Assembly (NCBI RefSeq): GCF_027580225.2
Contig: NC_073354.2
Span: forward strand, 21,535,001-21,599,000
Origin: Misgurnus anguillicaudatus
Taxonomy: Eukaryota; Chordata; Actinopteri; Cypriniformes; Cobitidae
Direction: 5' to 3'
Length of the DNA stretch: 64,000 nucleotides
Made by a program: the position numbers and the translations under genes. The notes beneath the pieces are model-generated. The model was not told the DNA's origin, ran no database searches, and worked only from the letters and a program-made list of their open reading frames with translations. This document shows positions 1-13,500 of the stretch, in pieces (position 1 is the stretch's first letter; every line of letters starts with the position of its first letter).

Positions 1-119
1 ATTTTAACATGCTATAATAAATTATCTATATGGTAGTTTGAGCTGGAACTTAAAAAATGTACTCTGGGGACACCTAAGATTTATTTGACATCTTTAAGAA
101 GTCTTGTGAAATGTCCCAT
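1..119. mobile_element. Right end of a TTAA-flanked MITE, copy A
   Basis: Cut by the window edge. It is the same sequence as 551-694 (copy B), starting attttaacatgctataataa and ending before TTAA at 120-123. Copies A and B share orientation. Confidence 0.8.
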
Positions 120-820
120 TTAAATCAGAAAAATAAGGCTACTAACTGACATTGTATCATTTAAAGGGGCCGTGGCGTGAAAAATTGACTTTTTCCATGT
201 TTAAGTGCTATGATTGGGTCCCAAGTGTTATCAACCTAGAAAATGTGAAAAAGATCAACCCAGTAACTTAGTTTTGGTAAACCATTATTTACAAGCACAT
301 GAAAAAATAGGTTGTTGAAATTTGGTTCTCCTTATGATGTCATAAGGAGCTCTTATTATAATAATACCACCCCTTAATCTGCACTATCCAACCACAGCAC
401 TGCAATTTAGTGCAGAAAAAAGCACAATTGAGTTTTAATTGCAACAAACCACCATCATTGTGATCAGTGTTTGAATTTCATCAGCTCATTTGCATTTTAA
501 AGGACACACCAAAAACGACACATTTTTGCACAAACCAACAAAGTGCCAATTTTAACATGCTATAATAAATTATTTATATGTATATATTTATATGTTTATA
601 TGTATATATATTTTGAGCTAAAACTTCAAATATGTGCTCTGGGGACACCAAAGATTTATTTGACATCTTAAAAAAGTCTTGTGCCATGGCCCCTTTAATA
701 TGTTTTGTTTAATTCAAATGTTAAGTTTGAGATTATTTTATGTCATGAATTTTCTTTTGGGGGACGATAGGAAACACCCTACACAAGGAGGGCGCACACA
801 AAAAAATTTGAGAACCACTG
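120..820. mobile_element. hAT MITE split by TTAA MITEs (fragments 120-164 and 695-820)
   Basis: Fragments match the intact copies at 17581-17844 and 44996-45274: aaataaggctactaac at about 131-146, then aatatgttttgtttaatt, and a terminus gagaaccactg at 810-820. The first part lies left of the window. It is the host of copies A and B. Confidence 0.85.
165..694. mobile_element. TTAA-flanked MITE, copy B
   Basis: 530 bp with terminal inverted repeats AGGGGCCGTGGC / GCCATGGCCCCT, flanked by TTAA at 161-164 and 695-698. There is no coding capacity. TTAA duplication suggests piggyBac or Kolobok mobilisation. It is inserted in a hAT MITE whose pieces lie at 120-164 and 695-820. Confidence 0.85.
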
Positions 821-971
821 ACTCAGAGCAATGCTGTATGTCGAGTCAATTACATAAGGTTTGACTTACTGATTTGTCAACTAGTAAAATGTGTAGTTTA
901 TACGTAACACACCTAAGCTGTCTATAATGTTTTTATTTTAATGCCAAACCAAAAATAATTCCGATGCTCAC

Positions 972-1525
972 CATTCATGGTATCGGACACAGAACCAGTA
1001 ATGGAGGCGGGGGAGTTGGTAGCACGGGACTGTGGAGCAGAAGATGTGGGCTCATCCACTATAACCAGCATATCACTGCTACTCTCATCTGCAGGAATAG
1101 AGCTGGGCTGGAGCTCGCTGCTCAAGGAGATCTGCAGAGACACAAAGTTCTAGGGGTGAGACAGGGACAGCAGGAATAGAAAATGGATGAGAAAGGTAGC
1201 AGGTAAATGAGAGTAAGTTGAATACTTGCTCTTGGTATATTTGTAGAAGGTATACTGTAAAATGGTGTTAACAACACACACTTATTTCTATTCAGTCTAA
1301 ACCCCTCCAAAAAATGCATGATTATCACAGTCTTAAGTCAGATTAAAGTTCCCGTGATCTCACCTCACTGAAGGGGCTGGGCATGGCTGAGTCCATGTCT
1401 ACACTGATGAATGAGTCTTCTCCATCTGCTGACAGGTTTGAGTTGTCTGCGGATGGGACATAAGGAATAACCACATTCATACCCTCCTTCTTCTTCTTAA
1501 TGTCGGGATCATCCTCCTTTTTCCT
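972..1525 (-). CDS. ino80: INO80 exons 33-34: start of the C-terminal tail
   Basis: Exon 33 (1364-1525) reads from a Lys-rich cluster into [20 protein letters not shown] and [10 protein letters not shown]. Exon 34 (972-1131) continues [20 protein letters not shown] and a Ser/Pro-rich stretch ending GSVSDTMN plus one base, then the donor GTGAGC at 966-971. This matches the mammalian tail up to about 200 residues before the stop. The Ser/Ala/Gly-rich last exons are not found in 1-971, which is transposon sequence, so they must lie beyond the left edge. Confidence 0.93.
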
Positions 1526-4500
1526 CTAAATAACAGGAATACAAACAATACAGGAGAGACAGGAATGCTGAAGAGAGTCATTTCAATACAAAGAGGACCT
1601 TTCTGTGTTATAGACACACTTTTAATATAATAACAAATTGTATAACAGTGTAACAGCGCCGCATAATTGTATATCATTACACATTAATTGTAAAATAGAT
1701 TGCATGAATAAGAAATACATTTCAAATAACAGATTCTTCATCACATCTTCACAGTTGGCCATATATGGGCACTCACCCTTTCTGCATACTTCTCCCTCTT
1801 CCTCTTCCTCTCTTTCACCTTACTGCTCTCCTCCTGCTGACGTTTCTCCTCCTGCCGTAATCGCACTGCTCACAAACACATTCAAACCGGCCAATCAGAG
1901 CACAGAAAACCTTGCCAACTCGCTCTTTTATTCCCTAATTCAAATTATACAAACTCGTGCTCTTCATTCGTTTAAGATTGCAAACAGAGCGGCAACTCAC
2001 ATTTTTTCTCCAGCTCCTCATCATCCAGCAGCAGGCTGACGACCTCTTTCGGCTTCAGAGTATCAGGTTTAAAGTTTCCTCCAGATATCACCATCCTCTG
2101 AATCTACAGTCGAGAAACCACAGACATCGAGACAGTGATTACTGTGACAGCCAGTGATTAAATAAATGTAATGAATAAAGAGTTAAAAGAGAAGAAAACT
2201 CTTGAGGTCACAGAAACATAATCTGACTATAATCATTCAGTGTCCTAAACTACATCTGAGAGTTTAGAGAATCTATTATTGCGTAATTACTATGTAATTA
2301 CAGAATAATTATGTGTAACTGTAACTTGATAGTTATAACCATAAATATTAAATATTCATTTAACCTTAAATCTTGTGTGAAGTCTGAAATCTAGATAAAT
2401 GTAGTTGTTGAACTTTAAAATTAGGAGTACTTTACCAAGGAAAAGGTAATTTTGAATAATAATAAAAACTCATTACCTGAATTGCAAAAATGTTTAACTA
2501 TCTTGCCTAAGGAAGCCACAACTACATGTATTCTGGTTACAATGTACTCACCTCACTCTTTTCTTTGGCCCTCTGTAGGATGCGTTCCTCAATAGTGCCC
2601 TTGCAGATGAGCCGATAAACTGTGACCTGTTTGGTTTGTCCTAACCTGTGGGCTCTATCCATTGCCTGCTGGTCAACTGTGGGGTTCCAGTCACTGTCAT
2701 AGAAGATCACCTGAGCAGAGACACACGATATCATCAGCCATATAAACTCTGTCCTATAATTTATTGATATTTCACAGATGGTAGGTAAGTTTCTGCACAC
2801 ATATTGAAAATGTTTAGTCTCAGCCTTAAGGCGCACACACAGACTGCCCACAGTCCGTTTAAGTGTTTTTCACATCACCGGTGAGCGCTTTCACAATCTG
2901 GCAACATCTAAACCTTTTGGCTGTCTTTATACAACTGCTTTTTTAATTCAGCATGGAAAAGTTGTGTTTATAGTGGGTAATAGGTTCATACAATAAGCAC
3001 TTGAATGGGGATTAAACAATTACTGGATTTATCAAAGTTGAAAAATATTTAGCTTAAGACTCTTAGTAGCAAGTTCCTGTAGCTCAGTTATGGCGCTTTT
3101 CCATTGCATAAAACCCCATGGTTTGTTTTGGGTCAGCTTACTTTTGTGAGCTTTTCCACTTAGTACCCAATACTTTTTTAAGTACCACCTCGGTTGGGGT
3201 TCCAAGCAACCGGAGCTGATACCAAAACGTGACGCGAAAACACTGTAGATTACTGATTGGTCTGTCACTGCCAGCGTCATAGCATAATGTAAAAAATTAG
3301 CTTTACCTTTATGCTAGCTTGCGCTGTCTTGAGCAAACCTGTTGTCATATGTGCTTTGCTATAAGTTGAAAGCGATGAAAAACACCCAAAGGTTGAGAAT
3401 CAGGAACATCTTAACAGTTTTTTCCAGACTTGCATTTTGTGGCGGCACATTCGCAACGCGCACGTCCGCATATATGCTTAAATGCAACTTCAACGAGGCT
3501 CAGCGGAACGCGTTGACTGACGCCACCGGTGTTTTTACAGAAACTGTCATGTGAGACAGAGGTAGTTATAAACGCAATGTGTAAACATCTATTTTTGGTG
3601 GCCAATTTTAATTTTGTGGCAGACTGAGAAATAAATGAATGTATGGGAATGTACAATGACGCTCTCACTTATATGATGTCACAGCAGTAGGCAGTGCAAA
3701 TTAACGACACAATGACACGCCTGTTATCCCTCCCACTCCGAAGTGTTACTAAACTCAATGGAAAAGCTAACCAAGCCAAAGTTAGGTGAGCTGACTCGAC
3801 GTGGGGTACTATGCAATGGGAAAGCACCATTAGTTAAGCATTACGTTAATACCACAAAAGCTCACTGGTTTGATTCCCAGAGAACACACATACAGATAAA
3901 ATGCATACCTTGTTATGCACTGTAAGTCACTTTGGATATAAGAAAATAAATGTAGTATGTAACTAAATAGAAATGTATTGAAATTATCAATATTTATCAT
4001 TCTTAAAGGGATAGTTCACCTTAAAATGAAAATTCTGTCCTCATGTTGTTCCTACTCTGTATGAATCTCCCCTCTTCTGATAAACACAAAATAAGATATT
4101 CTGAGAAATTATGGTAAACACACAGATAGTGACCATTGACTTCCATAGTAGGAAAAAAATATTTTGGAAGTATTGTGATAGATGATGAAGAAAATATTTT
4201 GATAAATAATGGTAAGTACACAGTTGACGGTACCCATTAAATTCCATCATATTTTTTTATTCCTACTATGGAAGTCAATGGTCACTATCATTTCATCAGA
4301 AAAAAGAAATTCATACAGGTTTAGAACAACATGAGAATGAGTAAATGATGACAGAATTTTCATTTTAAGGTAAACAATCCCTTTAATGTCTACCAAAACT
4401 GAGACATTAAGTATGTGGCATAATTTTTTAAAGCCTACAATTGTAACAACTACTTAATATTAACCCACCCTAAATTTAAATTTAATCCGTAAAAAGAACT

Positions 4501-7500
4501 AATGTTGTTGGTAGCTTTACATTATTGGCTACAATCAAAAGTCAAAACTCTGATTAAAGTGTTTAAAATAAAGATCTGAAACAAAAAAATTAGAACATAG
4601 TCAATCTTCTCTCTTTATTTAAAGTTCATATTAAAGTCAAATGGTTCATATGCTAATATTGCATCAGGGCTAAATGTCTCAGAATTGATACAAAATCAGA
4701 GGCTGTCATGGCCTATGAACGTGGGGGAAGCCAATCTGGTAATCATGATGTGCTGATGGTCTCACCGTGTCTGCAGCTGTCAGGTTTATCCCCAGACCTC
4801 CGGCTCTGGTACTCAAAAGGAAGACAAAAATATCCGTCCTGCAAAAGGGGAGGGAGACCGGAATAGTGAGAGAAAGCAAATAAAGCGCAGGCAGATCACG
4901 CTCTACGAGGGCCCTGCCCAACCACCCAGGATTTACACAGACAGACGTTTCAATATACAACACGCTCCTCTGCAAAATAAAAACCAGAACCCACTGGATC
5001 CACTGAGAGCTGCGCTAATGCAAACCAGAAACCTTGAGTGAGGGTGGGGAGAGAGAACACAGACAGAGAGGCACATGAGAAACCTCCTCGCCTTACACCA
5101 CCACCGGAGAGGAATTTACGCTTGGTGACATTTCGGAAAAACAAGCCCCAATTAGGCTTAAGAACAGACTCTTTTCCAATCCTTGCTGTCAGACAGCTGC
5201 CGCCCTCTTTGAACCAGCTAGCCAAACACTCACCGGCTCTGGAAGTCGGCCACCATGTCCCGGCGTTCCGAAATTTTGGATGACCCGTCCAGTCGCATGT
5301 AGGTATGTTTGCGGTACACCATGTACTCCTGTTGGGAAACATATCAAACAAGAACATGAAAAAACAAGTAAACAAGTCTATGGTATGAATTTAGTCAGAG
5401 TAGATTTGACCTAACATCTCCCTTTATTTTTTAATATCATAAACTCTCATTAACAATCAATCACAGATTTTTTCATGGCAGAGAGAGAGAGAATATTCCC
5501 TAACCCCTTTTCTCATCTGACCTCTCGCTCTACGACGCCACCCAGAATGAAGAATCAACTCCATCAGACTTTACTGGAACACCTCCCAAAAGCACATCTG
5601 GACTGTATGAAATGAGCATTAGCACTCTACTTGACATTAAACTCCTTTGATTACAACGCTGTTCCAACATTAGATCACAAATCCAAACTTACTTTCTAGC
5701 TATAAGTAACAAATGAGACCATCTTAAACTGTATTGCACTACTGAGAATTTAACTTGTGGCCGGTGGAGTTGTGTCGAGCATTATTTTATTTAGGCCTAG
5801 AGATTTCCATGGGAGCGTGCCCAGAATATAATCAACTGAATATGTATTCCAGGATATATTTTAAGTGGGAGTACAGTTATTAAAAACACAATAAATCTGA
5901 ACAAAAACACTTGGAGTCTTTTAAGTGAGACGATATTAGGAGAGACAGGTTTTGAGTGCTTTCAGCTTCTGCACCGAGACAGGATCTACATCTGAAAAGC
6001 TAGTATAACAAATGATGTTTGGCATTATACACGAGAATAATGATGACATCATGCCCACTCCCAAAATGCAATGCTCTGATGACATGCCAGGATGAACGAC
6101 GTCAAACACGGTGGAGAAAAAAGAAACAACTATGACGTTGAGGTTACACGTTGATATTAGATTACAATCGGAGTCTATTTTCTTCCCCACCAAAACTAAC
6201 GAAAAGATCTGAAACTGATTTCTGGCCCTTTAAACGACATTCAACGTCGTAAAATCCTCCTGGTATGATGACTGTGCAGTAGCATTATGTAATTTGTGAA
6301 TATAACAAAATAAAACATCTATTTTAATTATGTAATGTAATTCATTTCTGAGTGAAATACATTTAGATAAGGAATAAATGCAGGGGTGGGATTTCACAGG
6401 TTAGCTTTTATCAAAATTTGATAGATAATAGCAGTGCTTAGTTACGTCAGTCGAAAAGGAAAAGCATCAATTATTTTGATGAATAATTACAAAATAAGCA
6501 CTTTTTCAATAGTAATAGTAATAACGTCTAATGATGAATTCCTCACGATTTCCAGGAATTTGTATTCGGAAGAAAATACGTTGACTTTAATATGTAGAGC
6601 TCCGATGCAAAACCGCTAAAAGCCACCTCACTCAAAAATGAGCTAATGATATTAACCAAAACCTCTTGGCACGTATTATATGTTCTTCAAAAACTTTTGC
6701 TTCAAATTTGCTTAATCTCTACCTCAGGCGATTCAGAAACACTGATTTGTTTGCAGAATACTTTAAATGGTAAAAAGAGGTCACAGAGGACGAACGCGAA
6801 ACTCCGCCCCAGTGTTTACAAGTGTGTTGAAAGAGGACCGTTCCGACGTTGTTGTATGTCAACTGATACTAATTAATGTCTTTGTGTCAGTTTATTGTTT
6901 ACAATGGTCCACAAATGTGCGTTTCATATATGTAACACGTGACCTCTGTGGTTTAAAAGTGCAAATTTTTTATTTTTCTTGTCAAAAATGACCATCGTTA
7001 CGCTAGATAAGACCCTTATGCCTCGTTTGGGATCGTTTATAGTCCTTTGAAACTCCGTTGAAAAAAACTGTTACGTGTTGAGTTAAGTGTTGGTGCCCAT
7101 TAAACTCCATTAAAATGAGAAAAATCCTGCAATGTTTTCCTCAAAAAAACAATTTCTTCTCGACTGAACAAAGAAAGACATCAACATTTTGGATGACATG
7201 GTGGTGAGTAAATTATCTGGAGTCAATGTAAAGACGCGTTGATACGCGTCTAGAGGTCTCGTGGCGCGAATGAGGCATGTTGCGCGACACGGTAGACACG
7301 ATTCCGCCTTATTCGCGCATTCAGTTCGCATGAATGACGTGAATTGAGCGTTGCCACATGAGACGCGCCAGTTGAAAATTTTGAACTTTGGAAAAACGGC
7401 CCGTGTTAACCAATCAGGAGCTTGCTTTAGTAGTGACTTGATTACAGAAATCGAGCGGAGTCGCAGAAGCCCCTCCCATGCACGAATTTCCGTGTGAATG

Positions 7501-10500
7501 TCTCAATAACTGTAATTTCATGCGCATCTTTTACGCGTGAATGAAGCGAGTAAACTTAAAATGTTCAAGCGGTAAACTAGAGGCGGTAGAAGCAAATTTG
7601 ACGCCTCAAACGCGGCTGGTGTGAACCCATGGTTAGTAGGGATGTAACGATTAATTGTTTGTCCCTTTAAAAATGCCTGTCGGAAATCGATTCTGAATCG
7701 CAAGGCTGCGATTATGTGTTTCATGCACAGTTTGTGGGTGTACTACGGCATTTGGTCAGTAGGAAGTCCTTATCAATCTAAAAGTATTATGAGTCGGAGT
7801 CGTTTATAACGTGCATTTAAAAAAGCAACACTCATTAAACAAAATCATTCAAAATATTCTTTATTATCATGAAAATACCTGAAACAATCTGAAAAACAGC
7901 GATATAAATATTCCTGAAGATATTTCCTGGAATAGCGTTTGCAATGCTACTTCTTCTGTGGCATAAGGGTGTTTTTGCACGAGAGCGCCCCCTGGCTTTT
8001 TGATGTGCCGGGATTTCACCGTGATTCATTCAAATTCATTCATTGAGAAAACGCGCATTTGCACGATTAATCGTTACACCCCTAATGGTTAGACGAATTA
8101 ATACATACCTATCTTTTCTCAATGCGTGCACTTTTAATCTTTGTACAGCGCCTTATGAATGTGTTAGCATTTAGCCTAGTCCCATTCATTCCTATAGCTC
8201 CAAACAGGGATGAATTTAGAAGCCACCAAACACTTCCATGTTTTCCCTATTTAAAGACTGTAACATGAGTAGTTACACGAGTAAGTATGGTGGCAAAAAA
8301 AACTTTTGTTTAGAGCCATAGGAATGAATGGGGCTAGGTTAAATGCTAACACATTCATGAAGCGCAGTAAAAAGATTAAAAGTGCACGCATTAGGTATGT
8401 ATTAATTCATACAAGTTGAGGTTAAGAACATAGTAAAATATTGAAAAATGGTGGTTTTCCTTTAAACCTGAATACAACTCAAATGTGGAAGCCTCATGCA
8501 TCACAGCTTGCATGCACTTAAAGTGTTTTGCAGTGAAATACACAAACAGTTACATACCAATAAAATAACTTAAGTGACATTTGTGAAATAAGGCATTTCA
8601 ATTACTGACTTATAACCTTTTCATTGCCATTAAAGTGAAATTACTGAACCGAAGCCTGATAAAAATGCTCATTTAAAAGAACATGCCAGATGCACTTCAT
8701 ATGGGGATACAAATTAAATGAGGAGATATTTTGTATATTGTACACGCCAAAACTAATGACCAATCAAAGCCAAAGGATGCTGCTATGGTAAACTTTTTCT
8801 ATAGACCAGCTATTCCACAAATAGAGGAGGAAGTCAAGTCTGCTAATCAGCTGAACGGAGACACTCAGCTTTTTGAGAGACTGCCAAAAAGCTTTAGTTG
8901 GTATGAATTGGATTGATTTCCATTGACGTTAAGAAGGTGTTTCTAGACCATGAGTGATGTACAGTGTGGCACGCAATAACAATTGTGCTGTGTTGGACTT
9001 TGTGCTGCATGTGTTGACAATGTTGTTGGAGGCTTCTACGTTTTTTTTTCATGTTTGGCATGCTGCTAAACATGTGGCAAACAACTGTGAGTCTCTGGAA
9101 AAAGTGATTGTTTCTCCCAGTTATGTTCTCTCTGTATTTGTCCAGCTATAACAATATGGAGCTATTTAATGGCAAACATTCCAACTCCACAATGGATGAT
9201 CAAATTCTCCATCTATCTTTTAGTGGGATTTAACACTCAAAATACAATGTAGATGGAAACAAAAACATTAGCATGAGCTCACATAACTGAAATTGAATCA
9301 GTACAGATGGATTTATGCGGTTATGTTGGAAAAGTTAAACATTGACAGAATAACATGTGACGTCAAGGTGACAATCCAGGTATATCCGTGTCACGTTCAT
9401 AGGCAGCAGGGCCATCAGCTACTAAGGGCGCACTCACATTATCCAAACCAAACCAAACCAAACCATGCCCCAGCGCGAATGTCACCCCTCCCTACTCCCC
9501 CATGTGCACGCACTCACACTGTACTTTTATCGATCCGAGTCCGGGCGCGCTTTCGTCATTAAGATGCGATTGTTTTGAAAAAAACAGGAAGTAAAGCTCT
9601 CACTGAACACTGGAACCCGCCGTAATGATAGGTCTGTGTTTTTTTATTCGGAGTCGTTTGGTGCGCGATTACATACAGCCCTCTCACATGTCATCATATT
9701 GCTTAGTTGATCTGTCACGTGCGCAGCGCGGACATTCACGTAACCCCGCTGCGCGCATCAAAAGGTTTTTACGGAGGCAGATGAGTGGTCGCACAACTGA
9801 CGTCTTCACCTTTTGAATCGCGCTCAGGCGCGATTGCGCTCACACCACAGCCTTCCGCGCCTGAGCCCAAGTGAACCGCGCTCCGGCCCACCTCTGCAAC
9901 CCGGCCGCGGCGCGATTAACCAATCCGCGCCCGGGCGCGGAACAGAGCACTCACACTAGTCAAACGAACCAGGCTTTGGGGGTCAAACGCGCCCGAGCGT
10001 GGTTTGGTTTGGATAGTGTGAGTGCGCCCTAACTTTTAGAGACTGTTTGTTTACACTTGGTATTAAGATGTGTTTTGGTCGATCCAGTCACAAGTGGACA
10101 ATGCTAAATACAAGTGTAAACAGAGTGTGAAATGTATTAAAGGGACACTCCACTTTTTTAGAAATATATTCATTTTCCAGCTCCCCTAGAGTTAAATACT
10201 AAATGCTGCAGGAGGCGCAATGATATTATGCAGCAGCCGAAAGCAGTCCCCTTAGTAACTTTCATTAGTAGGGGATTATTTCAGGCACTAGGTAATATCA
10301 TTGCACCTCTTGCAGCCATTATGGCAGCAAAGTCCTTGATTATTACGCCAGAATGAGAGTATAGTTCCTAACCATATCGGCCTAGAAAATCGCAACTTTT
10401 AATTTCCTGTTGGTCTTAGTACACGATGTAACTACAGAAGAGTCAAGTTTTAAAGGGCTCGTTCCGCATCCGTTTTCATTTATACTTTTGCGTCATCGTC

Positions 10501-13500
10501 CACGTCGACGTGCAAACACGCGCGCAGACCGCTGGTAGGCAGTATCCACGCGTGTAACCACAGTAGCACACGACCGCCAAAGAAGAAGAAACTTGGCAAG
10601 TTAACCCACAAACGAAGAAGAAACAGCAACTTCTTGTGTATAATTTGAGAAGACCAGCAATGATGGAAGTAAATAAACAGCGACTTTTGTTGCAGTTTAA
10701 ATTACTTCTTAACTTGGTCATTCTTTGTTTTAACCGTGGGAAGCACTCACCTCTAAAAGGTCTATCATGCGGGTCATTTGAGAGTAGATGAGAACTCGAT
10801 GGCCATGAGACTTTAGTCGAGTCAAGAGCAGGTCCAGAGTATGAAGCTTCCCGCTGTCTGTTATGAGAGACTCTTTATCTGAAGAAGAAAGAAGAGAAGA
10901 AACTTTTTAAAAAACTGAGAAATCATAAAGAATCACTAGATCATGCTGTATTCCCACATGGTAGGATTAGTACAGCTTACTAAAACATTTAAGCGCTCTC
11001 ATTATCATTTAATCATTAAATCTACACCTTCCGTTATGTAAGACCTCAAAACATTTGATTGACGCGCACAGACATGAGAATCTAAAGGCAATAGGGTGTC
11101 AATGCTTAGCCAAGCAATGATACAAAAGAGGAAGCACGAGCTTACCACTGTTGACTGGTGCGACCTCTGACCTCAAGGTCATCTCGTGGGGGAGGTTAAA
11201 TGACCCGGCACGTCACGGGCACTCAGAAAGCGATTATACACACAAAGTGAGCCCGCTGCCAGAGCAATCTAGAAATCCCCCGAGAGAGTTTGAGGCCTGC
11301 TGGCCGAGTCATACCCCACACAAAAAGTGTGTCAAATCTATGGGTTGCATGATCGTGATGTTGTGACCACATCATGTCAATGCTAATGCGAACCATAGCT
11401 GAACCCTGACTCAACACACTATGGCCCTGAAAAGGCCACATGGATAACCTTTTCAATGTGTGAAAGGAGAATATCTCAAATTAGACCGTACAGCCAAGAA
11501 TCCCATACTCACCGTGTTGATGATTGACAAAATAATGACCACATGGATTAAATATCCTTCAATGAGGTTTTGTTGTAAAGTACCATCCCATATAATCATG
11601 TGAATCGCAAGATTTGGTGTTTTTGAACGAATCATAAAGAAATTCCACATCCCTTAGTTTAACTTAGAGCAAACGTTATTTTGAAACAGAGCAGACATGA
11701 GAAAATTCCCTTGAATGGTTCATACACATGCTTTATAACATTGTCACCTTTAATACGTTCACGTACATGTAATAAAAAACAGACTATATTTCAGGCTTAA
11801 GTTAAATGGGTGATTCTCGCGAAATTAGACTTATGAGGTGTCATGAAACATTTTGACAAAAAAAGGAAATGCAAAGTAAGAGTATCAAAATAAGAAGGAT
11901 ACAGTTACAAACATCTCTTCATGTACTACTTTGCACATGATTTCAATTGACCAATTTTCAATTTTCAAACCAATTTTGTTGTTTTTTTCCACATTTAAGG
12001 GGAAAATTTTCATTACCGCAACATGTCCATGACTGGATTTGGGTTCTTTTGACATGGAAATATTTATAATTAAAATATCTAAAAAATAAAAAGCTTCAGT
12101 GCATGTTATGCTACAAACATTTACAGTAAAGATACATGTGGTATTTGGCTATCATTGGCAAATGTAGAGACAATAATAAGAAATATAAATGTGTCCCAAG
12201 AAAAATTTTCTCATCCTCCGCAACAACTTTCAATAATTGTTTAAGCCCTCAATAAACTAACATTTAAAAAAGAAATTGTTGGAAGGGACATAATTGACTG
12301 TGACCCTCAAGATGGTTACTAGGTAAGCAGTTCTTATTTTTTCTCTCCAGATAAAAGTTGAAATTTTGTATGTCATAGTACCTAGACAACTTTTTAGTTC
12401 TCATTACCGTAAAATGGGTTTGTAAATGCATATATTTAATGTGATATCATGTTGTGGTAATGATCATTTTTGATAATGATAATCTAAAAAAATTAAATAA
12501 TTATATAGGAAATATTTTTTAATTTCTCTAAAAATAATGGTTATAGTAAGTTCAGACCTTAATCTTATATGTGCAAAAAATGGCTTCAAGGGCTTTTAAA
12601 AAAAATCTGATGCTGGACACCTTCTAAGTCTGGATTTCGTGTGAATCACCCAAATACTGTGATAACAATCAAGTGAAGCTCCTAAATACTTCAGATTTTC
12701 ACATAATGCATCTACATTTTAAGCTATTTATCGTACCTTGCAACTGAGCTAGGACAATCAAATTAACTACTAACTTGAACTGGTTATAGTCCCATACTTA
12801 TCCTAAATAGTGACTATAAACTACATAGACTACTGTATAATACTTTCAGACCGCTAATGATTACTTTGAAGGCTCCAAAGACATTCCCTGCCCAACTTTA
12901 GCATGTACATGCTAAACAACTATATCCAACTGTGCTAATTGCAATGGTTTCTTTTGCCAAATGCTGAGGTTTTTGGTTCTAGTCTAAGTGATTTTGTGAG
13001 CATCTCATCCGCTGTTCCCCGTAGAGCTCTAATCTAATGGCCTTGGCGTCAGAGGGAGGAAAGCAATGCACAGAGCTGCCAGATTCTCCTTTTTAAAGCC
13101 CCTGAAAGATTGGGGGGATGGAGATGTGGTCGAGGGGGATGGTGCGGGCCCATCGGGTCTGAGCTCTGAGACGTACCCACAACTCAAGGGCACCGGCACC
13201 ATGGAGTCTCTCTGGTGTTTCCATTCCAGTCTTATCACCCCCCATGTCCTATTTCACAAGGAGCTCTGCGATTACTCTCACATTTAGCATGCTACTTAAT
13301 CTAAGACCCTCAGCCTGGTCTTAGACATGCTTATCAAATACGAAAATTAATGAAGGCACCTTTATTTCAACTTTCCAAACAGAACGATTTTGCAACAATG
13401 TATGAATCAAAATATATTTTTTACTTTCTCACAAAACAGAAGGGACCTTAAGGTGCCGGGACATCAGATGTTACAATGGTTACAGCTATCATTTAATACA

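Noticed and set aside
1..971. Search for the last INO80 exons
   Set aside because: No frame continues the C-terminal tail; the stretch is MITE sequence up to 820 and plain intron after it.
4950..5375. 141-codon minus-strand ORF
   Set aside because: It runs through INO80 exon 28 in a different frame plus intron; the true frame gives the conserved helicase sequence.
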